Positions 1 through 8,990 of a stretch of DNA of 64,000 nt are shown here, piece after piece. Within the stretch, counting starts at the first letter, position 1; every line of letters begins with the position of its first letter. The stretch lies in the NCBI GenBank assembly GCA_023439125.1, contig JAEXOU010000005.1:868001-932000 (forward strand). Direction: 5' to 3'. This stretch comes from Bacillota bacterium. Lineage in GTDB: Bacteria > Bacillota > Clostridia > Lachnospirales > Lachnospiraceae. Under the pieces are notes generated by a model, which was not told the origin of the DNA, made no database searches, and was given only the letters and a program-made list of their open reading frames with translations. The position numbers and the translations under genes are program-made.

Positions 1-713
1 CTCGGTACAACGCCATACAGATAAGATTCTATGTTAATAATATTCACGGCTGTTAACGATGAATTACCATAGCGTCCAATTTCGATACGTCCACGGTATT
101 GCCGCGTGCCAAGGTTGAGAATTGCCTTTCTGTTTTCATTCAAAGATACCGCCTTAAACTGAGGGTATGCACCGAACGTTTTCGCATCTATTAACATAGT
201 TAGATTCTCACCAAGAACAAGAATACGATGTCCATTATCTGCATAAGGACCTTGATAAGAATAACCATAGGCTGTTCCCAACTTTTTTTTCGCTTCCTCT
301 AGCTCACTTTTCGAATCATATCCACCAATATATACCTTCCATGTTTCACGATAAATGCTAACTGGATATGCTTTCACACCAAGCTTTTCAGTTTGCTTCA
401 CAACGTTCATTGCATCACGATAGCTTAGATATGTGTTATCAAGAATATAGTAATCTCCTTTTGCCACTTGAAAGGTAAAACCAGTACGCGAACTAAATAC
501 AGTTTCATTGATAAAACGATCTTTAACGCTATACCCCATTCCAATTTTAGTTGTTTTAATTTTCAAAGTAGATTTATTCTTATATAAATTTGTTAAACCA
601 ACTCGAATATCAGTCATGGAAGCAGCCATAACTACTGGTGTAAACGATGAAAATATCATAGAAAATATTAATATTATCACAACGACTTTTCGCAGTATAC
701 TATTCTTTTTCAT
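1..713 (-). CDS. SpoIID/LytB-domain protein, partial (C-terminus beyond window)
   Basis: The open frame runs from an ATG at 713 (GAGGGA ribosome site just upstream) off the left edge, giving 237 codons. Residues 1-30 form a signal peptide ending FTPVVMAA. A middle section (about residues 75-150) resembles a SPOR-type repeat (AKGDYYILDNTYLSYRDA, then KVYIGGYDSKSELEEA). The end carries the start of the SpoIID/LytB domain: YRGRIEIGRYG, then LTAVNIINIESYLYGVVP. The family contains SpoIID, a lytic transglycosylase of engulfment, and LytB-type amidase enhancers. The signal peptide plus SPOR-like region suggests a secreted cell-wall protein rather than canonical spoIID. The catalytic glutamate region lies outside the window. 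Confidence 0.85.
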   Translation of the reverse strand, partial: MKKNSILRKVVVIILIFSMIFSSFTPVVMAASMTDIRVGLTNLYKNKSTLKIKTTKIGMGYSVKDRFINETVFSSRTGFTFQVAKGDYYILDNTYLSYRDAMNVVKQTEKLGVKAYPVSIYRETWKVYIGGYDSKSELEEAKKKLGTAYGYSYQGPYADNGHRILVLGENLTMLIDAKTFGAYPQFKAVSLNENRKAILNLGTRQYRGRIEIGRYGNSSLTAVNIINIESYLYGVVP

Positions 714-849
714 AAGTCCCTCATTTATCTTTCAATACTATCGATATTATAATGTAAAATACGATAAAAATCTACATTAGTAGTTGTATATTTTGTTTTT
801 TTCATTATAATAAATACACGAACTATATTTATTTAAGAAAGGTAATTGA

Positions 850-1362
850 ATGAAAAACTCTGTAAAACTCTATTCTTCTGCTGTACCGTTGTGGTTTCTG
901 CTTTTTTCTCCTAATACTTGGTTATTCTTAGTATTAACTCAGTTAATTATAGTTAGTCTCGTTCTATATGCTAGTTTAAAGTATATTGAATATCCTGATC
1001 CACCCTCGATCTGGAGAAAAAGCATTATCTGGAATACATTGTATGGATTTATCTCCTATCTTCTTATGTGCTTTCTCTTTCTTCTTACACACTTAGTACC
1101 AGAAGAAAGTACATTGGGAGCTTGGGTACTTGAACATATTGCAACACCACTTGATATCAATCCATTCTCCTCATTGATTTCCATCCTTTTTGTGATTGTC
1201 TGCTTACTAATCTGTGGTGTTATCGTATATTTTGGAAATAAAAAACTAGCCTTTAACAAGACTTCTTTGACAGTAGAGCAAAAGCATAAAATATCTTTAT
1301 TTCTTACGATTTTCTCTGCACCATATCTTGCATTAATACCAAGCATCTTATTTTATAGTTAA
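850..1362 (+). CDS. Hypothetical multi-pass membrane protein (170 aa)
   Basis: I do not recognise a family. The ATG at 850 follows AAGAAAGG at a normal spacing. The protein has about four hydrophobic segments (residues 10-43, 59-80, 104-128 and 148-170) with short polar loops and no catalytic motif. It is transcribed divergently from the SpoIID-domain gene and ends just before a plus-strand terminator, so it looks monocistronic. Its reading frame and ribosome site support a real gene; the minus-strand frames overlapping it look like shadows. Confidence 0.7.
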   Translation: MKNSVKLYSSAVPLWFLLFSPNTWLFLVLTQLIIVSLVLYASLKYIEYPDPPSIWRKSIIWNTLYGFISYLLMCFLFLLTHLVPEESTLGAWVLEHIATPLDINPFSSLISILFVIVCLLICGVIVYFGNKKLAFNKTSLTVEQKHKISLFLTIFSAPYLALIPSILFYS

Positions 1363-1397
1363 CAGCGTCATTTTGTACAAGATATTTGTTAAGATTA

Positions 1398-1423
1398 GCG
1401 TCCTTCTTTTGGGACGCTTTTTT
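1398..1423 (+). terminator. Rho-independent terminator of the 170-aa membrane protein gene
   Basis: GCGTCC, a 7-nt loop and GGGACGC are followed directly by six T on the plus strand, 36 bases after the stop codon. It abuts the palindromic repeat at 1424. Confidence 0.75.
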
Positions 1424-1517
1424 AGTACACATATATATTTTCGAAGGCCTTACAAGTCCCACACGCTCTTTGTTGGCTTGTGAGCATAGCGCGCCGTAGA
1501 AAATATACATGTGTACT
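1424..1517. repeat. Family 3 palindromic element, copy 1
   Basis: The ends are inverted repeats of about 19 bp (AGTACACATATATATTTTC against GAAAATATACATGTGTACT, one mismatch). The interior contains CCTTACAAGTCCCACA and TTGGCTTGTGAGCATAGCG, which can pair with each other. The same interior recurs at 31902-32010 and, in the other orientation, at 45790-45943, while the outer arms differ in sequence but stay self-complementary. No transposase is present. Confidence 0.7.
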
Positions 1518-1561
1518 CGTTCTTCTTCATAGCAAAAAATCACAAACGCCTAGCAAACAAG

Positions 1562-1591
1562 CAGGGGTGTTGCATTATGCAACAACCCCTG
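1562..1591 (-). terminator. Hairpin terminator after the signal peptidase pair
   Basis: CAGGGGTTGTTGCAT pairs with ATGCAACACCCCTG (one bulged T) directly after the stop of the minus-strand signal peptidase gene. The T-rich tail is weak (CTTGTTTGC), so termination is probable rather than certain. Confidence 0.6.
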
Positions 1592-1592
1592 T

Positions 1593-2132
1593 TTACTTTA
1601 CCCACTGAAGAGATGGAGTATATCTTAAAAAAACTTTACCTTTGATCAAGGATTCATCAACAAACGGTTGTTCCCAACTCCTTGCATCAATTGATACCGT
1701 CCGATTATCTCCCATCATAAAATAGCAATTCTCTGGAATATCATAGGAACGAATCCCTTTATCTAAAGTTTCTTTGCCATGTACATAATCTTCCTCTAAC
1801 AATACACCATCAATATATACTTTTCCATCTGAAAAACTAATTGTTTCACCTGGAAGACCAATCACTCGTTTAAACAAATCTTCTGAAGGGTCATTTGGAT
1901 TGGTAAAGATAACAATATCCCCTCGCTTTGGACTAGAGAATACATAAGCCAGCTTATTCATAAGATATTTATCTCCGATCATAATTGTAGGTTCCATCGA
2001 GCCTGTCGGTGTTTTCACCTTCTCAATCACAAAAATATTAACTCCCTTTGCTAACAGCCACGCAACACCAATTATGACAACCCATTCAATGATCGTCTTT
2101 TTCGTTTTTTGACTAATTTTCTTTTTCTCCAT
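1593..2132 (-). CDS. lepB: Signal peptidase I (second gene of the pair)
   Basis: A 179-aa type I signal peptidase that cleaves Sec/Tat signal peptides at the outer membrane face. It has one N-terminal transmembrane anchor (about residues 14-36). The catalytic serine is in SMEPTI (S45), the catalytic lysine in LFKRVIGLPGE (K88), and box E is GDNRTVSIDARSW. The length is that of Gram-positive SipS-type enzymes. It starts 14 bp after the stop of the upstream paralogue, so the two are cotranscribed. Both keep the Ser-Lys dyad, so both should be active; division of labour is unknown. Confidence 0.93.
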   Translation of the reverse strand: MEKKKISQKTKKTIIEWVVIIGVAWLLAKGVNIFVIEKVKTPTGSMEPTIMIGDKYLMNKLAYVFSSPKRGDIVIFTNPNDPSEDLFKRVIGLPGETISFSDGKVYIDGVLLEEDYVHGKETLDKGIRSYDIPENCYFMMGDNRTVSIDARSWEQPFVDESLIKGKVFLRYTPSLQWVK

Positions 2133-2146
2133 TTTTCACTTGACCT

Positions 2147-2698
2147 TTACTTAATAGTACCCCATGACGGTGAATATCGAAACCATACTTTACCTTTAAT
2201 TGCATCCTTTGAAATAAATGGATTATCCCAATATCTAGAATCAAGAGAATCGATACGATTATCACCAAGCATAAAATAACTATCTTCGGGAACGACATAG
2301 GTATCTTGATAATTCGGTTCGGTTATCTGACCATGGACATAATCTTCTTCTAAGGCAACGCCATCAATATAGACTTTCCCATCCTTCAATGTAACTGTTT
2401 CACCAGGTAATCCAATCACACGCTTTACATAATTCTCAGTCTCACTGAATTTAAAGATAATGATATCACCGCGCTCTGGATCAGAAAACAAATATGCTAA
2501 ACGGTTTCCAATCATTTTATCTCCAACCATAATCGTAGGATCCATGGATTGGGTAGGAACTACCGCTTTTATTATAATTACTCTAGTCACAAACCAAGCT
2601 AATAAAAAACCAACACCAATGACTAAAATCCAACTGATAATCTCCTTAATCAAAGCCTTCCTTTTCATTTCTGATGTACCATAATTATTAGTTTCCAT
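2147..2698 (-). CDS. lepB: Signal peptidase I (first gene of the pair)
   Basis: A 183-aa paralogue of the neighbouring gene, with an N-terminal anchor at about residues 20-45. The serine is in SMDPTI (S51), the lysine in NYVKRVIGLPGE (K92), and box E is GDNRIDSLDSRYW. It lies 11 bp downstream of galE on the same strand, so galK-galE-lepB-lepB may form one transcript. The two peptidases share their layout but differ clearly in their N-terminal and middle sequences, which suggests an old duplication rather than a recent one. Confidence 0.93.
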   Translation of the reverse strand: METNNYGTSEMKRKALIKEIISWILVIGVGFLLAWFVTRVIIIKAVVPTQSMDPTIMVGDKMIGNRLAYLFSDPERGDIIIFKFSETENYVKRVIGLPGETVTLKDGKVYIDGVALEEDYVHGQITEPNYQDTYVVPEDSYFMLGDNRIDSLDSRYWDNPFISKDAIKGKVWFRYSPSWGTIK

Positions 2699-2709
2699 AA
2701 TTTATCCCT

Positions 2710-3705
2710 TCATCGAATGCTTGCATATCCTTCTGGGTGGGTACTATGCCATTTCCAAGCAGAAGCTATGATATCTTCGAGATTTGCATTTTGTGGATTC
2801 CATCCTAAAACTTTTCTTGCTTTCTCACTAGAGGCAATTAATTGTGCTGGATCACCAGCTCTTCTTTCTGCTTTCACTTCGGGTATTGGGTGTCCTGTTA
2901 CTTTTCGAGCAGTTTCAATTACCTCCTCCACTGTAAAACCAACTCCATTGCCTAAGTTAAAGATATTACTATCATTTCCTTCGCGTAAATATTGCACTGC
3001 TAAAATATGAGCCTGTGCTAAATCAGTAACATGAATATAATCTCGAACACAGGTACCATCTTTCGTATTATAATCAGTACCAAACACTTTAATATTCTCA
3101 CGCTGATTGTTTGGAACCTGTAATATAAGCGGGATTAGATGAGTTTCTGGTGAATGAGCCTCTCCAATCATACCACTCTTATGAGCACCACAAGCATTAA
3201 AATAACGAAGTGAAACAAAACGAAGATTATGAGCTAAGCTTGTCCATTTAAACATCTTCTCCATCGATAATTTCGTCTCGCCATACGTATTCGTAGGCTC
3301 GGTTCTATCTGTCTCAAGGATTGGAATATTTTCTGGTTCTCCATAGGTCGCTGCTGTTGAGGAGAATACTATTTTATCAATTCCATGTGCAACCATAGAT
3401 TCTAACAATACCTTCGTTCCACACAGATTATTATCATAATACTTTAATGGGTTTTCCATACTCTCGCCAACTAAGGAGTTCGCTGCGAAATGAATCACTG
3501 CTTCAATCGATTCTTTTTCAAATACAGAATCAACAAAAGCGCGATTACGAATATCGCCTTTATAAAATCTTGCTTTTTCATGCACTGCTTCTATATGACC
3601 AGTTTCTAGATTATCTACAATGACAACGTCTTCTCCTTGGTCAATTAATTCATAAACTGTGTGAGAGCCAATATATCCTGCACCACCTAAAACTAAAATA
3701 GCCAT
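2710..3705 (-). CDS. galE: UDP-glucose 4-epimerase
   Basis: Interconverts UDP-galactose and UDP-glucose in the Leloir pathway and supplies UDP-galactose for polymers. The 331-aa protein has the NAD-binding GGAGYIGSHT at the N-terminus, the serine in FSSTAATYG, and the catalytic Tyr/Lys pair in YGETK. The length matches short-chain dehydrogenase-type GalE. It sits 14 bp downstream of galK on the same strand and 11 bp upstream of a signal peptidase gene. No galT (uridylyltransferase) is in the window, so the pathway must be completed elsewhere. Confidence 0.95.
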   Translation of the reverse strand: MAILVLGGAGYIGSHTVYELIDQGEDVVIVDNLETGHIEAVHEKARFYKGDIRNRAFVDSVFEKESIEAVIHFAANSLVGESMENPLKYYDNNLCGTKVLLESMVAHGIDKIVFSSTAATYGEPENIPILETDRTEPTNTYGETKLSMEKMFKWTSLAHNLRFVSLRYFNACGAHKSGMIGEAHSPETHLIPLILQVPNNQRENIKVFGTDYNTKDGTCVRDYIHVTDLAQAHILAVQYLREGNDSNIFNLGNGVGFTVEEVIETARKVTGHPIPEVKAERRAGDPAQLIASSEKARKVLGWNPQNANLEDIIASAWKWHSTHPEGYASIR

Positions 3706-3719
3706 ATCTTATTATCCTC

Positions 3720-4901
3720 CTATGATAAAGTATATGGGCCACTTCCTATATCAACGATATAGAAATCTGCTGCATATCCAATCTTATTTTTATAAGCATT
3801 ACCAACCTTTTCAATAAATGTAGGTATTTCATCATTTAAAACGATACTAACCGTACAGCCACCAAAACCTGCACCAGTCATTCGAGAGCCGATGACTCCC
3901 TTCAATTTTAGTGCTTCCTCCACTAAGGTATCTAACTCGATTCCTGTCACTTCGTAGTCCTCTTTTAATGATTGATGAGATGCAATCATAAGTTCACCAA
4001 AAAGCTGTAAGTCATTCTTTTCAAGTGCTGTAACTGCACAAATTGTACGTTGATTTTCATATACAGCATGTCTTGCTCGTTTTAATAGTACCTCATCTTG
4101 CACAAATGATTGAACAGCTTCAAATTCTTCGATGGTCAAATCCCCTAAACTTTCAACCTTCATTGCTCGTTGAATCAAACTTAGTGCCTTTTCACATTGG
4201 CTTCTTCTCTCATTATATTTAGAATCACCTAAACCACGTTTCTTGTTACTACATGCGATAACAAGCTTAGCACCTTCTAACTTTACAGGTACATACTTAT
4301 AATGTAAAGTTGCAGTATCTAAAAAAATCGCATGTTCTTCTTTTCCCATAGCAATTGCAAATTGGTCCATGATTCCACAGTTGACTCCATTAAATTCATT
4401 TTCTGATTTTTGAGTCAGCTTAGCCATTTCAACAAAATCAATCGGCAATCCAAATAATTCACGTACCAAATATGCTGTTACCACTTCGATTGAAGCAGAA
4501 CTTGATAAACCAGAAGAATTAGGGAGATTACCAAAAAAGCATATATCAATGCCCTGATTGATGGAATACCCTGCAGCTTGTAAAGTTGCAATGACACCAT
4601 ATGGATAATTTGCAAAATCCTGGCTCTTCTTATAAGTAATCTGATCAACATCTGTCGAAACAATCCCAACTGATTTAAAATTCTGGGAATATACACGTAT
4701 TTGATTGCAATGATTTTTCCTAGCTGCAGCGTAAGTCCCAATCGTTAAAGCACACGGAAATACATGTCCACCATTATAATCAGTATGCTCTCCAATTAAG
4801 TTCACTCTTCCGGGTGCGAAAAAAACTTCAACCTCTTTAGCGTCACCAAATACTTCAACGAAGTATTCCATCATTTTTTTCTTCATCTGAATGTCTAACA
4901 T
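3720..4901 (-). CDS. galK: Galactokinase
   Basis: Phosphorylates alpha-D-galactose with ATP to galactose 1-phosphate. The GHMP-kinase motifs are all present: GRVNLIGEHTDYNGGHVFP near the N-terminus, GLSSSAS in the ATP-binding motif 2, and GSRMTGAGFGGCTVSIV near the C-terminus. I chose the ATG at 4901 (393 aa) because GTGAGGG lies about 8 bases upstream. The longer frame to 4943 would add 14 hydrophobic residues not typical of the family. galE follows after 14 bp. Regulation is not evident from the upstream region. Confidence 0.94.
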   Translation of the reverse strand: MLDIQMKKKMMEYFVEVFGDAKEVEVFFAPGRVNLIGEHTDYNGGHVFPCALTIGTYAAARKNHCNQIRVYSQNFKSVGIVSTDVDQITYKKSQDFANYPYGVIATLQAAGYSINQGIDICFFGNLPNSSGLSSSASIEVVTAYLVRELFGLPIDFVEMAKLTQKSENEFNGVNCGIMDQFAIAMGKEEHAIFLDTATLHYKYVPVKLEGAKLVIACSNKKRGLGDSKYNERRSQCEKALSLIQRAMKVESLGDLTIEEFEAVQSFVQDEVLLKRARHAVYENQRTICAVTALEKNDLQLFGELMIASHQSLKEDYEVTGIELDTLVEEALKLKGVIGSRMTGAGFGGCTVSIVLNDEIPTFIEKVGNAYKNKIGYAADFYIVDIGSGPYTLS

Positions 4902-4986
4902 AAAATATACCCTCACAATTACATCTAGGAATGAAACCAACAACCTTATTAAAGCTTTGTCTTATATGTACTTATCATATTCATAT

Positions 4987-5082
4987 AAAAGCTGTTACAA
5001 GCTATACAAACAAGAAAACTCTAATCCCCTTGTTACAAACAGAAGTGTCCTTTCATTCATTGTATAGGCTGTAACAGCTTTT
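4987..5082 (-). terminator. Long-arm inverted repeat between the 49-aa gene and galK
   Basis: Twenty-three-base arms at 4987-5009 and 5060-5082 are complementary except for two positions and enclose about 50 bases. The structure begins four bases after the stop codon of the minus-strand 49-aa gene and ends in TTTTATAT, so it probably terminates that gene and insulates galK. A large stable hairpin with an unusually long loop. Confidence 0.5.
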
Positions 5083-5085
5083 TAT

Positions 5086-5235
5086 TTAAAACAATACTTC
5101 CTTTTTTCTATGGAGTAATCTAGCCCCGTTTGTAATAATTAATGCTCCAGAAACGCATCCTGCAACAATCATACAAATACCAATTACTAAATTGCCAATG
5201 CCAACTGATCTCATCGTCTTATAAACTCGTTCCAT
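5086..5235 (-). CDS. Small membrane protein (49 aa), unknown function
   Basis: An ATG at 5235 follows a textbook GGAGGT at 9 bases spacing, and the frame runs 49 codons to TAA. The product begins MERVYKTMRSVGIGN, has one hydrophobic segment (about residues 14-37, with two cysteines: CMIVAGC), and ends in a basic tail (RLLHRKKEVLF). The perfect ribosome site, single membrane span with positive-inside tail and the following hairpin support a real gene. It lies between pyrE and galK on their strand, 24 bases downstream of the pyrE stop. I know no function for it. Confidence 0.65.
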   Translation of the reverse strand: MERVYKTMRSVGIGNLVIGICMIVAGCVSGALIITNGARLLHRKKEVLF

Positions 5236-5259
5236 GCTTTTCTACCTCCATTTACAATA

Positions 5260-5934
5260 TTATTGAATACCGTACTGTACATAGTAGGCATCAATTGCCT
5301 TCTTCAACTCATCATCAATAATTACTTTTCCATTATAAGGCTTATTATATAAATGTTCAACTACTTCTTGCATTGTAACAATCGCACATGTTGCAATCCC
5401 ATAGGTTTCTTCGATTTCTGCAAGTGCACTCTTTTCACCCTTACCACGTTCCATACGATCAACACTTACTACCAAACCTTCTACCTTCACATCTCCTTGA
5501 GCAGCTAGTATAGGCATGGTTTCTCCAATCGATGTACCTGCAGTTGTAACATCTTCAATAATTACAATCCTATCTCCATCTTTGATTGGGCTTCCAAGCA
5601 AGATACCTGTATCTCCATGGTCTTTTACTTCTTTACGATTGGAGCAATATTTAATCTCTTTTCCATAGAGTTCATCAATTGCCATACTAGTAGCAACACT
5701 TAATGGAATTCCTTTATATGCTGGGCCAAAAAGAATATCAAAGTCTACCCCATATTTATCATGAATTGCTTTTGCATAGTATGTACCTAATTTACGAAGC
5801 TGAGCACCGGTACGATAAAATCCAGTATTGACAAAGAAAGGAGTCTTTCTTCCACTCTTTGTTGTAAAATCACCAAATCGTAATACACCACAATCTACCA
5901 TAAATTCAATGAATTCCTGTTTGTACTGTTCCAT
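5260..5934 (-). CDS. pyrE: Orotate phosphoribosyltransferase
   Basis: Converts orotate and PRPP to orotidine 5'-phosphate in pyrimidine synthesis. The 224-aa protein has the type I PRTase PRPP loop RIVIIEDVTTAGTSIGE in its middle, FFVNTGFYRTG near the N-terminus and the FGPAYKGIPL flexible-loop region. AGGAGG upstream of the ATG supports the start. A terminator-like hairpin at 6042-6095 separates it from pyrD, so it probably has its own promoter in the 170-base gap. No pyrF, pyrB or carAB is nearby. Confidence 0.94.
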   Translation of the reverse strand: MEQYKQEFIEFMVDCGVLRFGDFTTKSGRKTPFFVNTGFYRTGAQLRKLGTYYAKAIHDKYGVDFDILFGPAYKGIPLSVATSMAIDELYGKEIKYCSNRKEVKDHGDTGILLGSPIKDGDRIVIIEDVTTAGTSIGETMPILAAQGDVKVEGLVVSVDRMERGKGEKSALAEIEETYGIATCAIVTMQEVVEHLYNKPYNGKVIIDDELKKAIDAYYVQYGIQ

Positions 5935-6041
5935 TTTATCCTAAAACCTCCTGTTTTCAAGGCTTATAGCCTGTTTTGCTTTTCTTAAATTGCTCTATTA
6001 TCGCTCCTATTCTAACATAAAACCTTGTTCCTTTCAATCTC

Positions 6042-6095
6042 AAAAAGGGCACTTGTTTCATCTCCTTTATGGGAGACAAGACAAGTGTCCATTTT
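6042..6095 (-). terminator. Terminator after pyrD
   Basis: On the minus strand GGACACTTGT...CTCCC, a short ATAAA loop and GGAGAT...ACAAGTGCCC form an imperfect long stem followed by TTTTTGAG. It lies 13 bases after the pyrD stop and upstream of pyrE, so it would end pyrKD transcription or act as an attenuator for pyrE. Confidence 0.7.
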
Positions 6096-6108
6096 CAGAG
6101 ATATTCGA

Positions 6109-7020
6109 TTAGGTTAGCGCCTTTACACAGCCAATCAATTCATGGATGTCTGTAATCTCATGGCGTCTCATGTAGTTTTCAATTCCATTAATTACATCCA
6201 CCGTTGCCATTGGATTTCTAAAATTAGCTGTACCAACGCTAATTGCAGTAGCACCAGCCATAATAAATTCTAATGCATCCTCAGCAGTCATAATTCCACC
6301 CATACCAATGATAGGAAGGGATACTGCATTCGCCACCTGATATACCATGCGAACAGCAATCGGTTTAATTGCAGGGCCGGATAACCCACCCGTTTTATTT
6401 GCCAGCGCAAAATTTCTTCGTTCAACATCAATCTTCATACCAGTTAAAGTATTAATTAAAGATAAGACATCAGCACCACCAGCTTCGGCTGCTTTTGCCA
6501 TCTCTGTAATATCGGTAACATTTGGGCTTAACTTCATGATCAATGGTTGTTTTGCATACTTCTTAAGAGTAGAAGTAATTTGCTCAATCATCTTTGGATT
6601 CTGACCAAATGCAATACCACCTTCTTTAACATTTGGGCATGAAATATTAATCTCTAATAAATCAACTGGTTGATCTCCCAATTGCTCAACAACATCAATG
6701 TAATCCTCCGTTGTTTTCCCACAGACATTCACTATTATCTTCGTATCATATTTTTTTAAGAAAGGAATATCTCGTTTGCAAAATAGATCAATCCCTGGAT
6801 TTTGTAAACCGATAGCATTTAACATGCCACCATAAGTTTCTGCAATACGAGGAGTTGGATTACCAGGCCAAGGAATATTAGCAACTCCTTTCGTTACGAC
6901 TGCACCAAGAAGATTTAAATCGACAAAGTCAGAATACTCTTCTCCTGAACCAAAGGTACCAGACGCTGTCATAACTGGATTTTTTAATTCAACACCAGCA
7001 AGTGTTACGTTTGTATTCAT
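6109..7020 (-). CDS. pyrD: Dihydroorotate dehydrogenase B, catalytic subunit
   Basis: Oxidises dihydroorotate to orotate as the FMN subunit of the NAD-dependent class 1B enzyme, working with PyrK. The 303-aa form starts at the ATG at 7020 (MNTNVTLAGVELKNPVMTAS), preceded by AGAGGAGAA. Class 1 features: ASGTFGSG near the N-terminus, the active-site cysteine in NISCPNVKEGG, and IGMGGIMTAEDALEF plus GATAISVGTANF in the FMN phosphate region. The start lies 13 bases after the pyrK stop, so the two subunits are cotranscribed and probably translated together. Confidence 0.95.
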   Translation of the reverse strand: MNTNVTLAGVELKNPVMTASGTFGSGEEYSDFVDLNLLGAVVTKGVANIPWPGNPTPRIAETYGGMLNAIGLQNPGIDLFCKRDIPFLKKYDTKIIVNVCGKTTEDYIDVVEQLGDQPVDLLEINISCPNVKEGGIAFGQNPKMIEQITSTLKKYAKQPLIMKLSPNVTDITEMAKAAEAGGADVLSLINTLTGMKIDVERRNFALANKTGGLSGPAIKPIAVRMVYQVANAVSLPIIGMGGIMTAEDALEFIMAGATAISVGTANFRNPMATVDVINGIENYMRRHEITDIHELIGCVKALT

Positions 7021-7033
7021 AGTCAATTCTCCT

Positions 7034-7804
7034 CTATAATTCAATCTCATCTGCAAAGAAAACAGGTCCGTCTTTACAGATTCGTTTATTATTTACATTC
7101 GTATGCTCATCCTTCTCTTTACTCTTGCAAACACAAGCCAAACAAGCTCCAATACCACAAGCCATCTTCTCTTCCATTGAGATTTGTGCTTTTATGTTAT
7201 GCTCGTTAGCGAATGCTTTTACTCCACGAAGCATTGGTGTTGGACCACAAGCATAAATGACATCAGCTGTTAGGTGATGTTCATTCATCGCATCGATCAC
7301 ATTCCCACGAGTTCCAGTACTTCCATCTTCTGTTGCAATATAGACTTCGCCATATGTAGCAAATTCATCAGCTAAAAAACAGACATCACGATATCCTAAT
7401 ACAATCGTCTTCTTACAAGTTAGGTTTTTCGCCAACTCAAGCATTGGTGGAATCCCAATACCACCGCCTATTATGATTGCTGACTTCTCCTCATCCATAA
7501 GAAACCCATTTCCTAATGGTCCCATAATTTCGACCATATCTCCAACGCTATAATTTGAGAGTTCCTCAGTTCCTTTTCCAGCAATACGATATACGATTCG
7601 AAGTCTGCCACGTTCATGATCAACTTCACATATACTAATCGGACGAGGTAGTAAGCGACTTCCTTCTTTCATATAGATTGAAAGAAATTGTCCAGGTTTC
7701 GCATTGCCTGCAATCTCAGAATTTTCTAACCACATATCAAAGATTTGTGGGCATATCTCCCTTTTCATCTTAATACAAGCGAGTGCTTTCTTTACGTCAG
7801 CCAT
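7034..7804 (-). CDS. pyrK: Dihydroorotate dehydrogenase B, electron transfer subunit
   Basis: Passes electrons from PyrD FMN through a [2Fe-2S] cluster and FAD to NAD+. The 256-aa protein has the FAD motif RPISICEVD, the NAD-binding GGGIGIPPMLELAKNL, and cluster cysteines at C216, C221, C224 and C243 (CGIGACLAC then C). C226 is an additional cysteine. It is upstream of pyrD in the same transcript, matching the usual pyrK-pyrD order of Firmicutes. This confirms that the adjacent dehydrogenase is the NAD-linked B type. Confidence 0.94.
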   Translation of the reverse strand: MADVKKALACIKMKREICPQIFDMWLENSEIAGNAKPGQFLSIYMKEGSRLLPRPISICEVDHERGRLRIVYRIAGKGTEELSNYSVGDMVEIMGPLGNGFLMDEEKSAIIIGGGIGIPPMLELAKNLTCKKTIVLGYRDVCFLADEFATYGEVYIATEDGSTGTRGNVIDAMNEHHLTADVIYACGPTPMLRGVKAFANEHNIKAQISMEEKMACGIGACLACVCKSKEKDEHTNVNNKRICKDGPVFFADEIEL

Positions 7805-7884
7805 GTATCACACCAAGCCTTTCCTTTTGTTATGTTATCTTAAACATAATAAACGAATTACAAAAGAAACGCAACACTAAATTA

Positions 7885-8793
7885 TCAGCCCTCATGCACC
7901 GTAGCCATTACCGCATAACACTCATTGGAATCATTCGTCCAGACATCTGTCCAGACATCTTGTTTCTGAATCAGTTCAAGATACTCTTCTCTCGTAATCT
8001 TACTATACGTTACTATTACTTTAGTTACATTACCATTGATAGAGTAACTGCTTGTGATTGTATCAAGGTAATATGAAGTGTCGTCATGAACTGGGTAGGT
8101 TACCGAAATATTGCCTTGTAGCCTGCCTTTCTCATCATAAATTGTTTGATATCCCACAAGCTTCGAATCCTCAATATTCTTACATATAATCTCAATTGCT
8201 TGGTTCTTATCTAATCCATTTAAGATTTCTTCATTTACACTTACAATTGGGGTTTGAATGATATGATTTCCATATCCAAAGAAAAACAGTAAAATAGCAC
8301 TACTAATTCCAATAAAGCATAACATCAGAAAGGAGGCGAAACTATTTTCCCAATGTAAATCCCAACTTCTTGTTAACTTCCAATAGAGTGCGATGCCTAT
8401 GATCACTCCAATTGTATTCGTAATTAAGTCATCAATATCACAAATTCCTAGATGAAATACGAGCTGAATCAGTTCAATTGCTAAGCTAACAAAAAAACCT
8501 CTCATGATTAACTTCTTTACCGCTATTTTTGAGAATAAAACGGATAATATAATTCCTAACGGAACAAACACTGCTATATTACCAACTACATTCTTTATAA
8601 ATACCGTAAACCTCATATGCTTACTCAATAAATCAATCATAAACTGAAAAGGAATCACATTAATTCCCCTCACATTTGCTGTGAATCCATTCTTAAATAC
8701 GACTAATTTAAGTAGTACAGCTGCATAGATGATTGCAATAATGATACAGCCAATGATAGAAATAATAGCTGCCTTATTTTTCTTATGATCCAT
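7885..8793 (-). CDS. VanZ-like family membrane protein
   Basis: I start it at the ATG at 8793 (302 aa, MDHKKNKAAIIS) because GAGGAGAG lies 9 bases upstream. Five or so hydrophobic segments span residues 8-200. VanZ-like signatures are NVIPFQFM, GNIAVFVPLGIIL and ELIQLVFHLGICDIDDLITN, ending with NTIGVIIG. After the last span (near residue 195) comes a polar 100-residue C-terminal domain facing one side, which is an addition to the basic VanZ fold. VanZ itself confers teicoplanin resistance by an unknown mechanism; most relatives have no known job. Confidence 0.8.
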   Translation of the reverse strand: MDHKKNKAAIISIIGCIIIAIIYAAVLLKLVVFKNGFTANVRGINVIPFQFMIDLLSKHMRFTVFIKNVVGNIAVFVPLGIILSVLFSKIAVKKLIMRGFFVSLAIELIQLVFHLGICDIDDLITNTIGVIIGIALYWKLTRSWDLHWENSFASFLMLCFIGISSAILLFFFGYGNHIIQTPIVSVNEEILNGLDKNQAIEIICKNIEDSKLVGYQTIYDEKGRLQGNISVTYPVHDDTSYYLDTITSSYSINGNVTKVIVTYSKITREEYLELIQKQDVWTDVWTNDSNECYAVMATVHEG

Positions 8794-8990
8794 ACAAAAT
8801 CTCTCCTCAACATTTTTATTCATGCTTTTTTCTTGTTGCATAAACAATAACATGAAAAAGTGAAAGATAGATGAAATAGAATCTTAAGAAATCATGAATA
8901 AATAGAGAATTAATTATGATTATCGAATCAAGTGACCGACGCCATTATGCACAAATTAATGTTATGACTAAGGGAAAATAATCTATTTTG

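Noticed and set aside
508..780. Plus-strand frame of 90 aa
   Set aside because: It overlaps the start and signal-peptide region of the minus-strand SpoIID-domain gene, which has a ribosome site and recognisable domains.
1304..1543. Minus-strand frame of 79 aa
   Set aside because: It runs through the family 3 palindrome and terminator and has no ribosome site.
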